A stretch of 64,000 nucleotides of DNA, from positions 1 to 64,000 of the forward strand of contig JAPYMA010000415.1 in NCBI GenBank assembly GCA_035041965.1. The letters are read 5' to 3'. The position numbers and the translations under genes are program-made. The stretch's first letter is position 1, and the number at the start of each line of letters is the position of its first letter. This DNA comes from Anisakis pegreffii (taxonomy: Eukaryota > Nematoda > Chromadorea > Rhabditida > Anisakidae). Shown here piece after piece: positions 33,201 to 45,935 of the stretch. Under the pieces are notes generated by a model, which saw only the letters and a program-made list of their open reading frames with translations, did no database searches and was not told the origin of the DNA.

Positions 33201-36200
33201 ACTGAAGCGGTCGCCAAAAAAAAAGCCACCAAAAATTCATCTCAAAATGTGGGTCATTGTTCAATTGAATGTAATATGATTAATTGCCGAACTAGTTATG
33301 CAAATATTTTTCCAATCCAATTTCTACAGATTATTTCCACTCCAACCAGTGGAGTATTGCAGTTCGGTTGCAGTGGATCCAAAGCAGAACCATAGAATTT
33401 CTGAATTTCTATGCGATAAAGATAATGAAAAAAAACGAAGAATAACGGAAAATACTTCAGTTCAACAGTTCACAGTGAATGACCTAAATTGTAGCAAAAA
33501 GGGAATTTTTTTCAGCTGAAAATGCCAGAAAAATGAATAGGCTGATTAGTAATTAAGGAAAATAGCTGGGTGTGCCTTGGATGTGGTTGATTCGGAAACA
33601 TCTAATCACTACTTTTATTTAGAAATCTTTAATTACAATTCACAAATCTCCACATTTTATGGGAGAGGCTCAACGTGAATTGTGTTCATTTCAGTTTGAG
33701 AATTCTTCACTTTGCTGACATTGGAATAAAACCTATTTGCTGCCCTATTAACAAGTAAGTGCGTATGGTGATTACAGTTAGTATTATTAATACTACTGCA
33801 ATCATTATTAAATATTCATTGACATGTCGTGGGAATTGGTGTAATTCAGTTGGAAGTGAGTGCAACGAAGTTTTTCACTTCCCATGCAAAAAAAAAAGTG
33901 ATCGGATTGCAAAATTATTGTTTTGACTTCGAAACGAAATGTAAACTGTAAAATTGATAATGATGAATAATATCAACATCATCTTCGAATGATTCACAAA
34001 TTGAATGTAACTAAAACCACCAATAGTGTACGCGAAACAATAACAGCAACAAAACAGTCAGTATCTATTAGACGTATAATCAACAAATTCAACTCCGTAA
34101 TTTTATCTTACAATTTTTTTGCGCATTCATTTTTCTAAGCGTCGGTAATTTTTCATCTCATCAAGCCATGAATCAACTTGACGTTAATCACAGAGCTATT
34201 TCGACAAATTTCAGCTTACGAATTATGTTTACGATGTTGATAGCTGGCGTCGTTACTCATTGCTGATCATCGAAGGACAGTGCTTATAGAAGAGAGTTTT
34301 TGTGGCTATCGAGAAGCTGCAGAACTATGCTGTTCAATTTGCTTTTTTTTTCAAAATGACGAAATTTATAAGCGGTCACCGATTTTATGCATAACTTTAA
34401 TGGTTCGATTCAAGCAGCACCAGAAATAGACATTCATAAATTCCGTTGAAAATGAGTATAGTGTCAAAGCAATTGATTGTGAGCAAAATCTGCTGCATAA
34501 ATCTTTGTTGGTAATATCGCTGTGTGCAAATGAAGTGATTCATAAAATTTAGAACGTCATGAAAAACTCTCTTGTTGTTATTTGTTGATTGGTTATTGAT
34601 AACCCGTTTCGTCTCTAATCATTTCGCAATATCATTTCTGACTTTCACCTTGCTCTTCTCACTAATCTCTTCCATTGTTCCACAATTCCTAAGCATGTTG
34701 CTCCAGTTTTTCACTGAAAACTTTTGTTCTCTTTATTTTCGCAGTGATAAATTCTCGTTGTTGTGATACATCGAATCCGCAATCACTTACTCGTTTCCGA
34801 AAGACCTCGATATTAGTGATGAGAATTTTTTGCCGCGATTAAGTTTTTCGTTCTTCACTCTCAATTATTATTCCTATAATAAATTCTTATGTAATTATTG
34901 CGGAACTTTCATAAATTCGTTTTGCTCTCGTTGAGGGAATGTTCAATTTTCAGAAGTAGATCATTTTTGCATTATAAAAGCTGGATCAACAGCTGCTCAC
35001 ATGTAAATCATGCAATATGGCTGCCTATACCTCTACTCCTCGGCTCAATCCTAACCTTATTGTAACGTATTTATATCCTTGAAAGTCTCCGGATTCTATT
35101 TGCCGATATCAAATTATCTCATCGAACCTAAAATCGTCTAAATGATCGCATAATACCAACTTCTACCCTTATAATCTGTTGAATATCTATCTATCTCAGT
35201 TAACATTGAATTTCATTACGCAACAATAACAAGCTCGTAATTAGCGAACATCCTCACCATACAACTAAACATACACTTCACAAAGCGTACATCGCCAAAC
35301 ATTCTTGATCCTGATCAACTGATCATGAGGGGAGCACCACCGTGAACCAAGATCGTAATCAAAGATGGCTGAATGAAATTCAACTTAATTCGAGAAAGAA
35401 TGAAATAATAATGAAGGTATCAACTGACTATGAGTGTTGGATAACTGAACGAATTCTGGAAGGGAGTTCTTAATGCAAATGAACAACCGGATTGCCTAAG
35501 GCAATGCCCCATGACCTTCTGCAAGGGTCAATCGTTTTTGTTTGCGGGCGCTTCAATGAACGCACGCTCAGTTTGTCAAGAGAATACATCGAAACGAAAC
35601 GAAACGAAACGAAACCAAATACGGAACCGTCCACTCAAGAAATTCCAGTATTATCATGTTCTTTATTGTTGTGATATGATGAATTCTTGATTTTCGACTA
35701 AATCAATTGTATCACAGCACCATCATAAAACAAACACCTCAAATGCACTATCTGATGGTATTGTTATTATTTAAGTTTTTGTTGCGTTGATTAATTGCCC
35801 AATTGATTCGATTAAGTCAATGATTCCAGTTGATAAATGGACGAGCGAGCGAGTGAAAGGCAATATTCAATATTTATTGTTCGCGTGAGCTCGGCTTCTT
35901 TTTATGTCATTCATCTATGGTATATAAACAAAATTCCTTGCTGATTATTCCATAAAGGATCTATTTCAAGTTTGACTTTGTTCACTTTGCTATTGTTGTG
36001 GTTCATAAGGTGTGTTCGACCTCTTCATTTGTTTCCTTTCACCACCGTCAATAAGCAACTCTAGTTCAGGAGGTGCTCAGGTTATTTTCAATTAGAGAAA
36101 AATTTGCAACATAATAAGGTGTGCGAGCGTTTTGCACATGAAACAACGTTTAAAATTTTACTTTCAAATGATTTATATCACATACATTTTGTTCTATAGA

Positions 36201-39200
36201 ATAATATTCATGTTCAGTTCCATGTGTTAAATGATCGAACGAACCATTCACATGCAAATTATCATCGAATAACATGCAGTTCATTTAGCAATCATATTAT
36301 GTTCTTTCCATTTATTTCCACAATACGTTCAACACATCCTATTGATATAAATGTTCGAAAAAGTTCTTATGTGTTCATACGTTCCATCAAATGAAGTACT
36401 GTACGAATGAATAGATAGATTCCAGCAGATCATTCGATCAGTTATCAAATTAGTCGCTAATGAAAAATTAGTGATCAGTGAATATAATGTATTAATGTAT
36501 GCATGGAACGAGTGAGTGCATTATATTGGCTACAATGAAAAGCTTAAAAGTTTGACTTTTACAATCTGTTCTAGCTGATTGTGAGCTGTTTACTCGTTCC
36601 GTATGGCAGAAATCTGCGCTATCGCGCTACTAGTCGGTTATGAATTGATGAATGGATGGATGGATATGGGTTGTTTGGGACGGATGGAGATTCGAAGATT
36701 GTATTTTATTTAAACGAAGTATTCGTCGAAACGATATGATATTCGTTAAGGAGTTGGTGCTGCATCTGGAAAGCTGATGCTCATAAATATGCTGCTTATC
36801 GTGCAAATATAATTCGACTCAAACAAGGCTAACCATTCAATCAAGCATTTATAATATAAGTGCAAATGCGTACATACACACACACCAACACATGCAGACT
36901 TACTTACGTATGTATCCCAGTAGAAATGAACACATTCAGATATTTACATGGAGAGGTTGGCCGAGTGCACACGGCACGGCTTACACTGACTAAATAACAG
37001 ACTTCTGCTTAGATTCAATAAATTGGTACCCGGTTGGTTGTGCGTTGTGTATGGTGCCATCGATTTCATATTTTGCCTGGCTGCACTTTTTCACACTCAT
37101 CCATCCATTCACTTCGTTGATGAGAAATTTCTTTAAATTCTGCGATCTATCCTTCAATATCCTTTCCATGATCGATCTCGTCACGTCTCTCTGTGTTGGA
37201 TCAAGCATGTGCTGCTGCTGTGTGGATTTTAAAGAAGTATGATATGTAGACCTTAAAGTTCATTGAACAACCAACCACCATTTTCTCCAATCAATTCAAC
37301 GTTGTATGTATCCTAGCTTTTACTTGCCCCATAACTTCTTCTTTTTCTACCAATAAATGATTCATTTGTGCATTGCATCTTATAAAATTCTCACTCGCAG
37401 TTAAACAAATTAAGTGTTTTGAATATATTTGAATTTTAACTATGCTTTATCTACACACATATCTTAGGCAATACAAAAAATATCCCTTTAGTACTCCATT
37501 GTTTATCTGTTTCGTATTGTTTTGAAAAAATTTTCAATGGCACGCACAATTTGGTCGTGGTGATGAACAGTACCGATCAGAATCTACCCTGGGTGTCTCT
37601 TAATTGTTGAGAGCTCCTTATAGCGATTATAAAATGTTCGTTTTTGTATTCAATCTCATGAAAGATCAACACAATCGAATAAAAATTAGCATAAAACGTC
37701 AAGATATACCATACACCCATTTCGTTGCGTCCACTTCCGTGATTTCACTCTATTTTCCCTCGGATCTTCGGACAAGTGCTCTATATATCAGTTACTAGTC
37801 GTTGTTTTATTCTGGAGAATTTATCATTGGAATTTTTGCAAGTTGAAAGTTTAAAAGTGTGTAATGTCGAATGCACTTAACGACTCGATGTTCTCATCAG
37901 CATCGTTTCAACTAAGTAAATTGATATTTCGAAGTGTTTTCATTAAATTTCTTGCTGAATTCCTCTGCAAAACACTTGCTGCGTTGAACTTCATCAAAGC
38001 ATTATTCGTTCGAATATCAACTCTCGATAAATCTTTACTGTCAATATGCCTGGGTTGCACCTCTACCATTCCGTGTCATCTCCATTTCAGTTTATTTAAT
38101 ATCAATTCACTCGGTGAACTCAGTAATGTGGTACCATTTATTCGAATATTATACCTATCTACCTACATTACTCATATATTAATATGCTGCGTTCAGTACC
38201 AGTCTGTGTCGTTGAGGTGGAACACTTTTCAGTGGTTAAATACACTTACGTTTTTCGATGAAGTGAAAAACACATATGTTATGCATCGTAAATGGAAGGC
38301 ATTTTGAGGAATATTGCAAGAAGACATACGGCTTTAAGGAGAGCGATAAATTTTTAGTCAGTCGAAAATTGAGAAGAAATTTCATTTGAATAGAGGAAAC
38401 CTTATCCTCCGTCCACTCTCCTCCTCCCTCACCTCGAAAAACATACCCACTCATTGCACCGAAATTAATACCTTTCTAGTTTTTCTTTCTATTCCATTCA
38501 TTTGAGGTAGAAATGTGTTACAGTTCAATGAACTATCTATGTCAATCAACGTTTTCTTTGATTACTAATAATTTTTTTGCGTGTGGAACACTCTTTACGA
38601 TTGTCCTTCTTCCCAAGCGCTCCTTCATTCATATGCCTCTCCTTAGAATCACCATCGTTTTTTCGTTATTCTTTCATCTCGATTAATCACTCTTCTCATC
38701 AGCTTATTATTATTATTATTAATATTATCGAACATCTATAAAGGATCATCGTGATGACTGAAGTATAAAAGCAAGTCTTCAATACCTGAACTTCTCAAGT
38801 TTCAATGCAGATGCTGTTTATCGTATTCGGCTACCGACTTTGTTTCGCTCTCATCTTTGTTTAACATTTCAAAATTCAAAATTCGTTTCTTGATTTTGAA
38901 TGCAATCGCAATCGCTCCTAAAAAGAAACACTCATTTATTCGATTGTTTTGTCACTAACTCGTTCGTTCGTTCACTCGATATCGAATGACAAAATCATTC
39001 TCGAAAAAAATTTTGAAAGAGATATGACGTGATCGTGAATGTATGGGGATAAATGGATGGAATGCGATAATCATGGTGGTGATCACAATGAGATGGTTGG
39101 TTTTAATTGGTTTAAAATGACAACTATGGTGCTGGTGCATAACGGTACTTGTTATTGACATAATACCAGCAAAATCACATAATAAGTCTGTTGTTGGTAC

Positions 39201-40114
39201 ATTCCGACACGTTGCTATTCCGCATTTTCACATCCACATCTCTGGGTATTATTATATCATCGTTCATTCGCTTACCTTTCTACTCGAATTTCCACCGATC
39301 GAATTGTTGTTGTTAACCTCTTGAGATGCATCATCCATTTAAGTATACGTGCCATTTGAACAACTCGATTCGTATGTGTCGTGTCAAGTACTGATTGCCG
39401 TGACCAACTCGATGATCAGTCTATAAAATTTGTGATGATGCCATCCAGTTATTCAGTGACACTGAGAAAGTATCCGTTCAACTCAATATTGAATCGAGAC
39501 TCATGGCCGCGTTCCTAAATCATCATTTTCCTCACAATCAGCCAGCATCTTCAATTGTCATTTTTTCATTTTGCCTATAATGGGAATTGTGCACATTAAT
39601 GCATTGAAATGTTGGGTTATTAGGGTCAACTTAGTTATTCCGACCCTTTGCAAGCCTTAACGCCTTTCTAAAGAGGTTTTTTTTTCAATGAGCTGTGATT
39701 TCATGAGCGATCATTTCCATTTTTTGATCTATTGATATCAGATGCGGTATCACTCTGGTATCTTCAACATTCAACCTCAAACAAAACGCTCTCAGTATTT
39801 CACCTATCAATTGAACGAGTCATTCATATTGCAATTGTAGGGATTAAGATGAACTGAAACCTGAATAGTCTAGTATCAAAGTTCTGCTCATAAACTCAAT
39901 CGTGCATCGATCTTAATTGCTGCATTTCGAATGAATGTTATTATCTCTGTTGAACATCTGAAACGCATACGGCTGAATTTTGCATATTCTCCAAAAATCT
40001 ATGATGCTGCTGCATGTGGATAAGTTCATTTGAACTTGTTTAGCAAACTTTACTATTCCTTAATCGAATTTTTTGATTAGCGTTGAAATCTCTGAGACTC
40101 CAATCGCAAATTGT

Positions 40115-40297
40115 TCAGACAGATTCGGCTAACCATTTAGTTGCTTCTAGTTCCTCATAAAGGAGAAATACTTTCCCAGTTGGTTCTAATCTTGCTTTTT
40201 CTAACAACTCTTTCTTGAACGTCTTGAATGTAGCTGTTGGAGCTGTTGCTGTTTGAAGTTTCAAAAATTTTTGTTTCCATTTAATCGAATTCTTCAA
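40115..40297 (-). CDS. Unrecognised small frame, possible exon or gene fragment
   Basis: 60 residues with protein-like, Lys/Glu/Ala-rich composition (FKTFKKELLEKARLEPTGKV...), unlike the Phe/Ile/Ser-rich shadows typical of this AT-rich sequence. No splice context or domain was recognised. It overlaps by 45 bp a + strand frame (40,253-40,504), so at most one is likely to be real. Confidence 0.2.
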   Translation of the reverse strand: MKNSIKWKQKFLKLQTATAPTATFKTFKKELLEKARLEPTGKVFLLYEELEATKWLAESV

Positions 40298-40300
40298 CTT

Positions 40301-40504
40301 ATAGATGGATCTTATAAGAATGAATTGAATTCAATCGATCTATTTATTCCACTTCTAAAAGTGATGGGTTGCGTTCCATCTGAACTGATCATTTCCGTTG
40401 ATCAAGATAATGACGAGTCCATGATGCTAAAAAATGATAGAAGTATCAAAGGTTTGAAATTAGATAGCACATTCATTGTTGGATATGTTAACAAACAAAT
40501 TTAA
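40301..40504 (+). CDS. Unrecognised frame, possible terminal exon
   Basis: After a possible acceptor (CAACTTATAG) a frame of about 66 residues runs to a TAA at 40,504, with mixed composition (LLKVMGCVPSELIISVDQDN). It could be a last exon, but no partner exon was found upstream. No family recognised. Confidence 0.2.
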   Translation: MDGSYKNELNSIDLFIPLLKVMGCVPSELIISVDQDNDESMMLKNDRSIKGLKLDSTFIVGYVNKQI

Positions 40505-43500
40505 GAATGACAGCAATTGCATGCAAAACGAACAAATCATCATGTGATTGAGATTCAATATTGAGATTATTTGTTCACTCTGATAGTTTTATTTGATTGC
40601 AATCACGTGAAATCGAATGAAAAGTCAATTCAAGTTATTATTTCTTGATCAGAGACAAATTGTGGGCAGGGCAGGCATTCGAGCAGTTGAAGAAGAGGGG
40701 AACGAGGTCATCGAGAATGAGGTTGTTGAGGTAATTGAACTTGTTGCAGGCAGTCGCTCGTTTTAAGGTCAGTCAGTTCATCTTTTATATGCAGCAGCAG
40801 CAGCAGTCGATAAATAGCAATAATAATAATCATAATAAGAATAAGAATAGGACAAATCAGCACATAGACCAAAAGAGACACAGTCATACAAATTATTGAA
40901 CATGAAATGATTATTCACTTGATTCGTATATAAGATAGGCAAGGTAAGTGACCTGCCGATAATATTGTTTGGTATTGCAATTCGGTGAAACGACGACAAC
41001 CATATCGTTGACTTTGACGATGACGAATACAACAACCGTATTGTATGTGAGGCGCACGGGGACGCCAGATGACATGCGATTTACCAACGATACGCGAAAA
41101 TTCCTCTCTCTTAACGACAATTTCGAATTTTCTTTAGTTGAATCACGTCAACATTCTCGACGCAAATTCATTTCATCTCACTCGAATCGTTTCATTTGTT
41201 TCAATTCCAAACAAATTCACTCACATTCGCCGCCGTACATATTCCATTCAATCGAATAATTATTCATTTTTATACTGTAATCTTTATCCCGTTCATTTGC
41301 TCATTTCTTAGCCGCATATATCTTGATCAGCTGCTTGATGCTTGATCATTCGAAGATCGAAGAGTCCTAACCAAACTTGGTTTGAGCCCAACCGAACTTG
41401 ACGTCGTCTCCGAGTCCACCGAACCAAATCGTGTGCTCAGAAGGCTGATTGTTTCGTGCTCATCATTCATGACTTAAAATTGACTAATTGAAAAAAAGAA
41501 GGAAATGACGATATGTTACTTGAGATGTAGTTATTTTGTATGCTATTCTTCTTGTTTTCTTCATTTAAACTTTGAGCCAACTCCGTAAATATGAATGAAA
41601 AGAAAGATGACAAACAATGAAATAACTGTATATCATCAAAAACTATTTGTCACACACACACAAATTATCTAATCGTTATCATCCTCAACGCAGATTCGAT
41701 GCCGTGGCTAGTTCGCGATCAGTTGTTCTGATGGTTGTGTTGTATGCAGTGCTGCTGCTGCTGCTCGTGCTGGTTTGTACCAACTTCGATCTCCTTTGTG
41801 CACAATGGTTTTTGCACAAACATTCTTTCATCATCACCTTTACAATACAGAAGCGTGTTTGAAGAAATTATTTGTTTTCATTGTTGTTGTTGTTTGTATA
41901 AAACTGAGTGACGATTGTCGTCATTTAGCTATTGTGAGGAATATGCGAGTCGGTGTGAAGCTGCTGGCACATATGATATTTCGTTCTTGGATTGGATGGT
42001 AGTTGGATTGTATGGATTTGTTTATGATCAGTTGGTTGGATTGGATGAGGATGTGGTAGATGAGGTTATTGATCATTGAGATGAATTATTGTTGTTGTTG
42101 TTGTTATTTGTTTGAGTTCATTTGGAGTGTTGCTGTTTGATTTGTTCGAATTACCAATTTATTCGTTATGTTATGTGCATTTTTTGTTTTTGTTTTAAAT
42201 ATTTATTTGTACGGCCTTCACAGCCGTGATTGCTACTAGTTTAAAGTGGTTTGGTTTCATTGACCTGTCAAGTGCTGCAAATAGTTATCGATTGAGGTCA
42301 AGTTTGAGAATCCTGCTTAGATATCTATCCCAGCAGGCAATGAGATATAGAAACAACTACCTTAGAGCGGCATTCGTCTAACAAGAATGTGCGATTAGCC
42401 ATTGACGACTCATCGAAGTTAATCCGAACACTGGGTGCGATTTATTTTGCTGAAAACAATTTCTGCTTTTTCCTAGTGATTTTTTGCGCAGCGAGCGTTT
42501 CACAGTTCCTAATCAAAACCATCTTACTATTGCATCGGTGGAATGTCTTGTCTCCACAGCGGATAGAGAGCTTTCGCCATTCTGTTTTTTATCAGCCATA
42601 GAAGGTTGTCGTCGTCGAAGATACCGACTACTTATCAAAAGTGAACAGTATCTGTATTGCTTTCATTATCTAATTTTCGAATTTTCCATTGTTCAAATTA
42701 ATTGTTGCCGTATTGTTAGTGATATTACACTTCATATTGAGAATACTCATAGTGGAATTTTTTGTGAAACATCGTAAAGGAATTTCGCGTATTCGCGTAT
42801 TATGAGCGGTCGGTCTTATTTAAAGAAGCCATGTGAACATAATATAAACAATTTTTGGGCGTTTTTCCGTTAGGTTTGTGATGTTATGCGTATTGATTCG
42901 GTGGATTATGTGTGCAAAAAGAGTGTTGGATAACAGAACGAACTGTCGGAAGGAAGAAAACAGATTGGTGTCATAAAAAGACGGAACGACGAAATGAATC
43001 AATGAAGGAAATTTCTCAGCTTTTAACGCACTCACCAACCCTCTGCACTCATATTCGCATTTCGTCATAAATTCCTCACAAGCTCTACTGCTAATCTTTC
43101 TAATGAGTGCCTGCCTTATTGCTATGATTTTTAATATTGAACCGTTTTGATCATCGTTGATCATTGTCAGCATTTTCAGTGCTTATTTTCAATGATCATT
43201 CTTAAAATTATCTCTCAGTCAGATTTTCTTATGAGTTTCAGATAATATCCTCTCGGTATTTTTTGAAGGATAACAATAACAATATGCCAGCAGCTATGTG
43301 TTCACAGTGCTCAAAGTGTATTGATGCACTTACTCATTTCACTTGTTTATACATCAACAATATCACCAGTTTTTCGAAAAAACAAAGAATTGTTTTGCTT
43401 ACGCGTTGATGAACTATTCGAACATTGTCTAAAAACATCCAGCGATTGCTCGTTTTTCATATTTTTTCGTTGTTATGCACAAAATTTGTCATTCGCTTAT

Positions 43501-44336
43501 TTCCAGTGGAATTATTTTATTTATTTCAGATGTGGTAACCGCTGATCAGTGTTTCTGTGAACTTTTATTAGGCATCTTTTTGTATTTACTTAAAACTGTC
43601 TGTCATTGCTTGCTTTCACTGCTTTTGTACCTCTCAATTGTTTTTGTGAATTGAAGTTTTTGTGAAGCAGTTAAATAATACCTTAAATAAGTTGAAAACA
43701 TTCCTGCAGTGTCATTCTCTTCTCCATTTATCCATCCCACTTTAACAACAAGCGATTTGAGTTCTGCTAATGCAGATTTATACTGTCTGTTACGATTGCT
43801 GCTGCTGCTATGTGACGAATTCCGTCCGTGCCATATCATTATTGCTGTATAATTGAAATGATCCCATAAAACTGCAATCTGTTCCATTCGTTCGTGCATG
43901 TGCACTACTCGCTCGGTTTATAGTGCAAATATTCAAATGAATTATTTCTCTTTGCATGGCGACAAAAAGGAACAATTTGAGCGATAGGCGCCCGCTGCGG
44001 TCGTCTCTTAAATAGTCATTTTGTTCCGTAAAAGCGTTTGATTATTTCCGTTATTATGTTTGAGCTGTGTTCAAAAAATGGAATGAAACGGTGAATGAAA
44101 GCAAATGATTTATTATTTGACAATATCCTTTCGAATATTTGTTTGTTTGTTTCGAGTCGATATCGTCGTTCACGGCGATTATTCAACAGTGAACACTCGT
44201 CAGCGTTCATTCTTCATTCATTTTATTCATTTGTATGGAATAAATTGATGAACTGAAGTGATCTTTCAGAAGTGGAAGTGATAAATTATCAACAAATTGT
44301 TGTTGTTCAATTGATGCAAGACAACAGCAACACCCG

Positions 44337-44360
44337 CAGCAGCAGCAGCAGCAGCAGCAA
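44337..44360 (+). repeat. CAG microsatellite upstream of the MEIOC-like start
   Basis: Seven CAG units and one CAA lie about 160 bp before the proposed ATG at 44,523, in the likely 5' UTR. Confidence 0.85.
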
Positions 44361-44522
44361 TAACACCAACAAGAACGCCAACAAAATCTCAGTCAATTTT
44401 TGATCATAACTGATCAGCAAGCGATCAGTCCATCCATCTGTTCATTCATTCATTCATCCGTCCATCCATCAACGAGAATCGTTATCGCTTTTAGAAATCA
44501 TTCTGATAACAAAACTAAAATC

Positions 44523-45880
44523 ATGGCAATCAGCTGTTTCGATCCACCAATTCCACTCAATCAGCAAATCAGCAATCATGCGGATGGTGACGCTATGAAT
44601 GATGCATTCAACAGCACCTCCATATGGACATCACCATCCGCCTCAAACTGCAACTCGAACTCTTCAACCATATCACCAACCATTAATAACTCATCGAATC
44701 TGTTTCATTCGTGTTGGTCACCGATTCCGAACTCCATAAATTCATCGTCGCAGTTTTCATCCTCCTCATCCACATCCTCATGGCATTCCGTCTATAATTG
44801 GATCAATCAGTCTGCATCACAACAGGTCAAATTCCTTTCGAAATTCCTTGTTTTTTTTCGTGATTTGCTAATTGCATCATCCTTAACAATAATAAATCAT
44901 AGCAATTGGCATGCAAGTAAAAATACCCCTACCCTTCTGTTGTATAACACAAAATAGTATCATGTCATGGTTATTGCTTCTTTTCATCAGTCTTTACTAT
45001 TTGATATCTTCGTTGATCATATATGCAGTGATAAGACCAGCTCATAATCACCGAGTTAGCACCAGTTTAGCAATTACTGTTAATTACTATTAATCATTAC
45101 TATTGATCATTCAGTATCATTTTCATTTTCACATTCCACTGCGTTATCATTTTCATGCATATTACATATTATTTCAGTAACTCCTAATCGTTTTACATCT
45201 CAAACCGCATCATCTTTAGATGATTTCATTGCATAAAAGCTCACTATTGCCATATTAACCTATCGTCTTATATCTCTGCAAATTGCTCATTTTCTTCGAT
45301 TCAGTCCAGATCAGAGCGATCGATCAAATTCCCGTGAAAGAAATCATCAGTCACATGCATTGTCCTCCTATAGAATCATCACATAAAAGTCACTTAACTA
45401 TAAAATCCACCGAAATCACCATTTTCCCAGTCACCTCTCTCACGACTGGTGTGTACCACAACTCTGAATGGTACTATGCAAATTCTATGTAAATTTGACA
45501 ATCGTAATGTGACAAATCGCACTTTCTTATTGCATTTTCACTTTATTATGCGCATTCTTCTACGGTTTCCAGTGTTCTTGAGATAGTGGTGTTAACAAGC
45601 GAAGAAGTGGCCCAATTATGAGCCGAATGCAGAATGTTGATGAGCAACATCAAACACCATTGAGCTGCTTGCTCCATTTCATATGTTTCGTTGTTGTGAG
45701 GATGTTATTTCTGCGAAAAAATCGCATAAAATATCGTTTCACATAATCGTTGTGTGTGGGGAGGTCGGTACGATCAATTGGTACCAGTCGGTGCTTTGCG
45801 AATCGTTTTATGAGGATGATGACGAAATGTGGAAAATAATTGCACTTTTAACAATTGCAGTAGTAACTGTAATAATAATA

Positions 45881-45935
<55 letters not shown>

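Larger units (their letters stand above)
30211..44332. other. Gene desert, about 14 kb
   Basis: AT-rich throughout. Several 60-160-codon frames exist (for example 32,922-33,395, 36,990-37,208, 37,864-38,307 and 40,969-41,259), but none shows a recognisable domain or a consistent exon chain. Low-complexity pieces include CGAAA repeats near 35,600 and GTT runs near 42,090. Candidate small frames near 40.1-40.5 kb are listed separately. Confidence 0.4.

Noticed and set aside
32922..33395. 157-codon + strand frame
   Set aside because: No recognised domain, no splice-consistent partners, and Phe/Ser/Ile-rich composition as in other chance frames here.
36948..37035. tRNA-Leu/Ser-like start (GAGGTTGGCCGAGTG)
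   Set aside because: An A box only; no B box, no T arm and no acceptor pairing follow.
37864..38307. 147-codon + strand frame
   Set aside because: Hydrophobic AT-driven composition, no family motif and no neighbouring exons; kept only as part of the desert description.
40969..41259. Thr/Ser-rich + strand frame with an overlapping - strand frame
   Set aside because: Both strands are open, no domain is seen and no clear splice chain leads to or from it.
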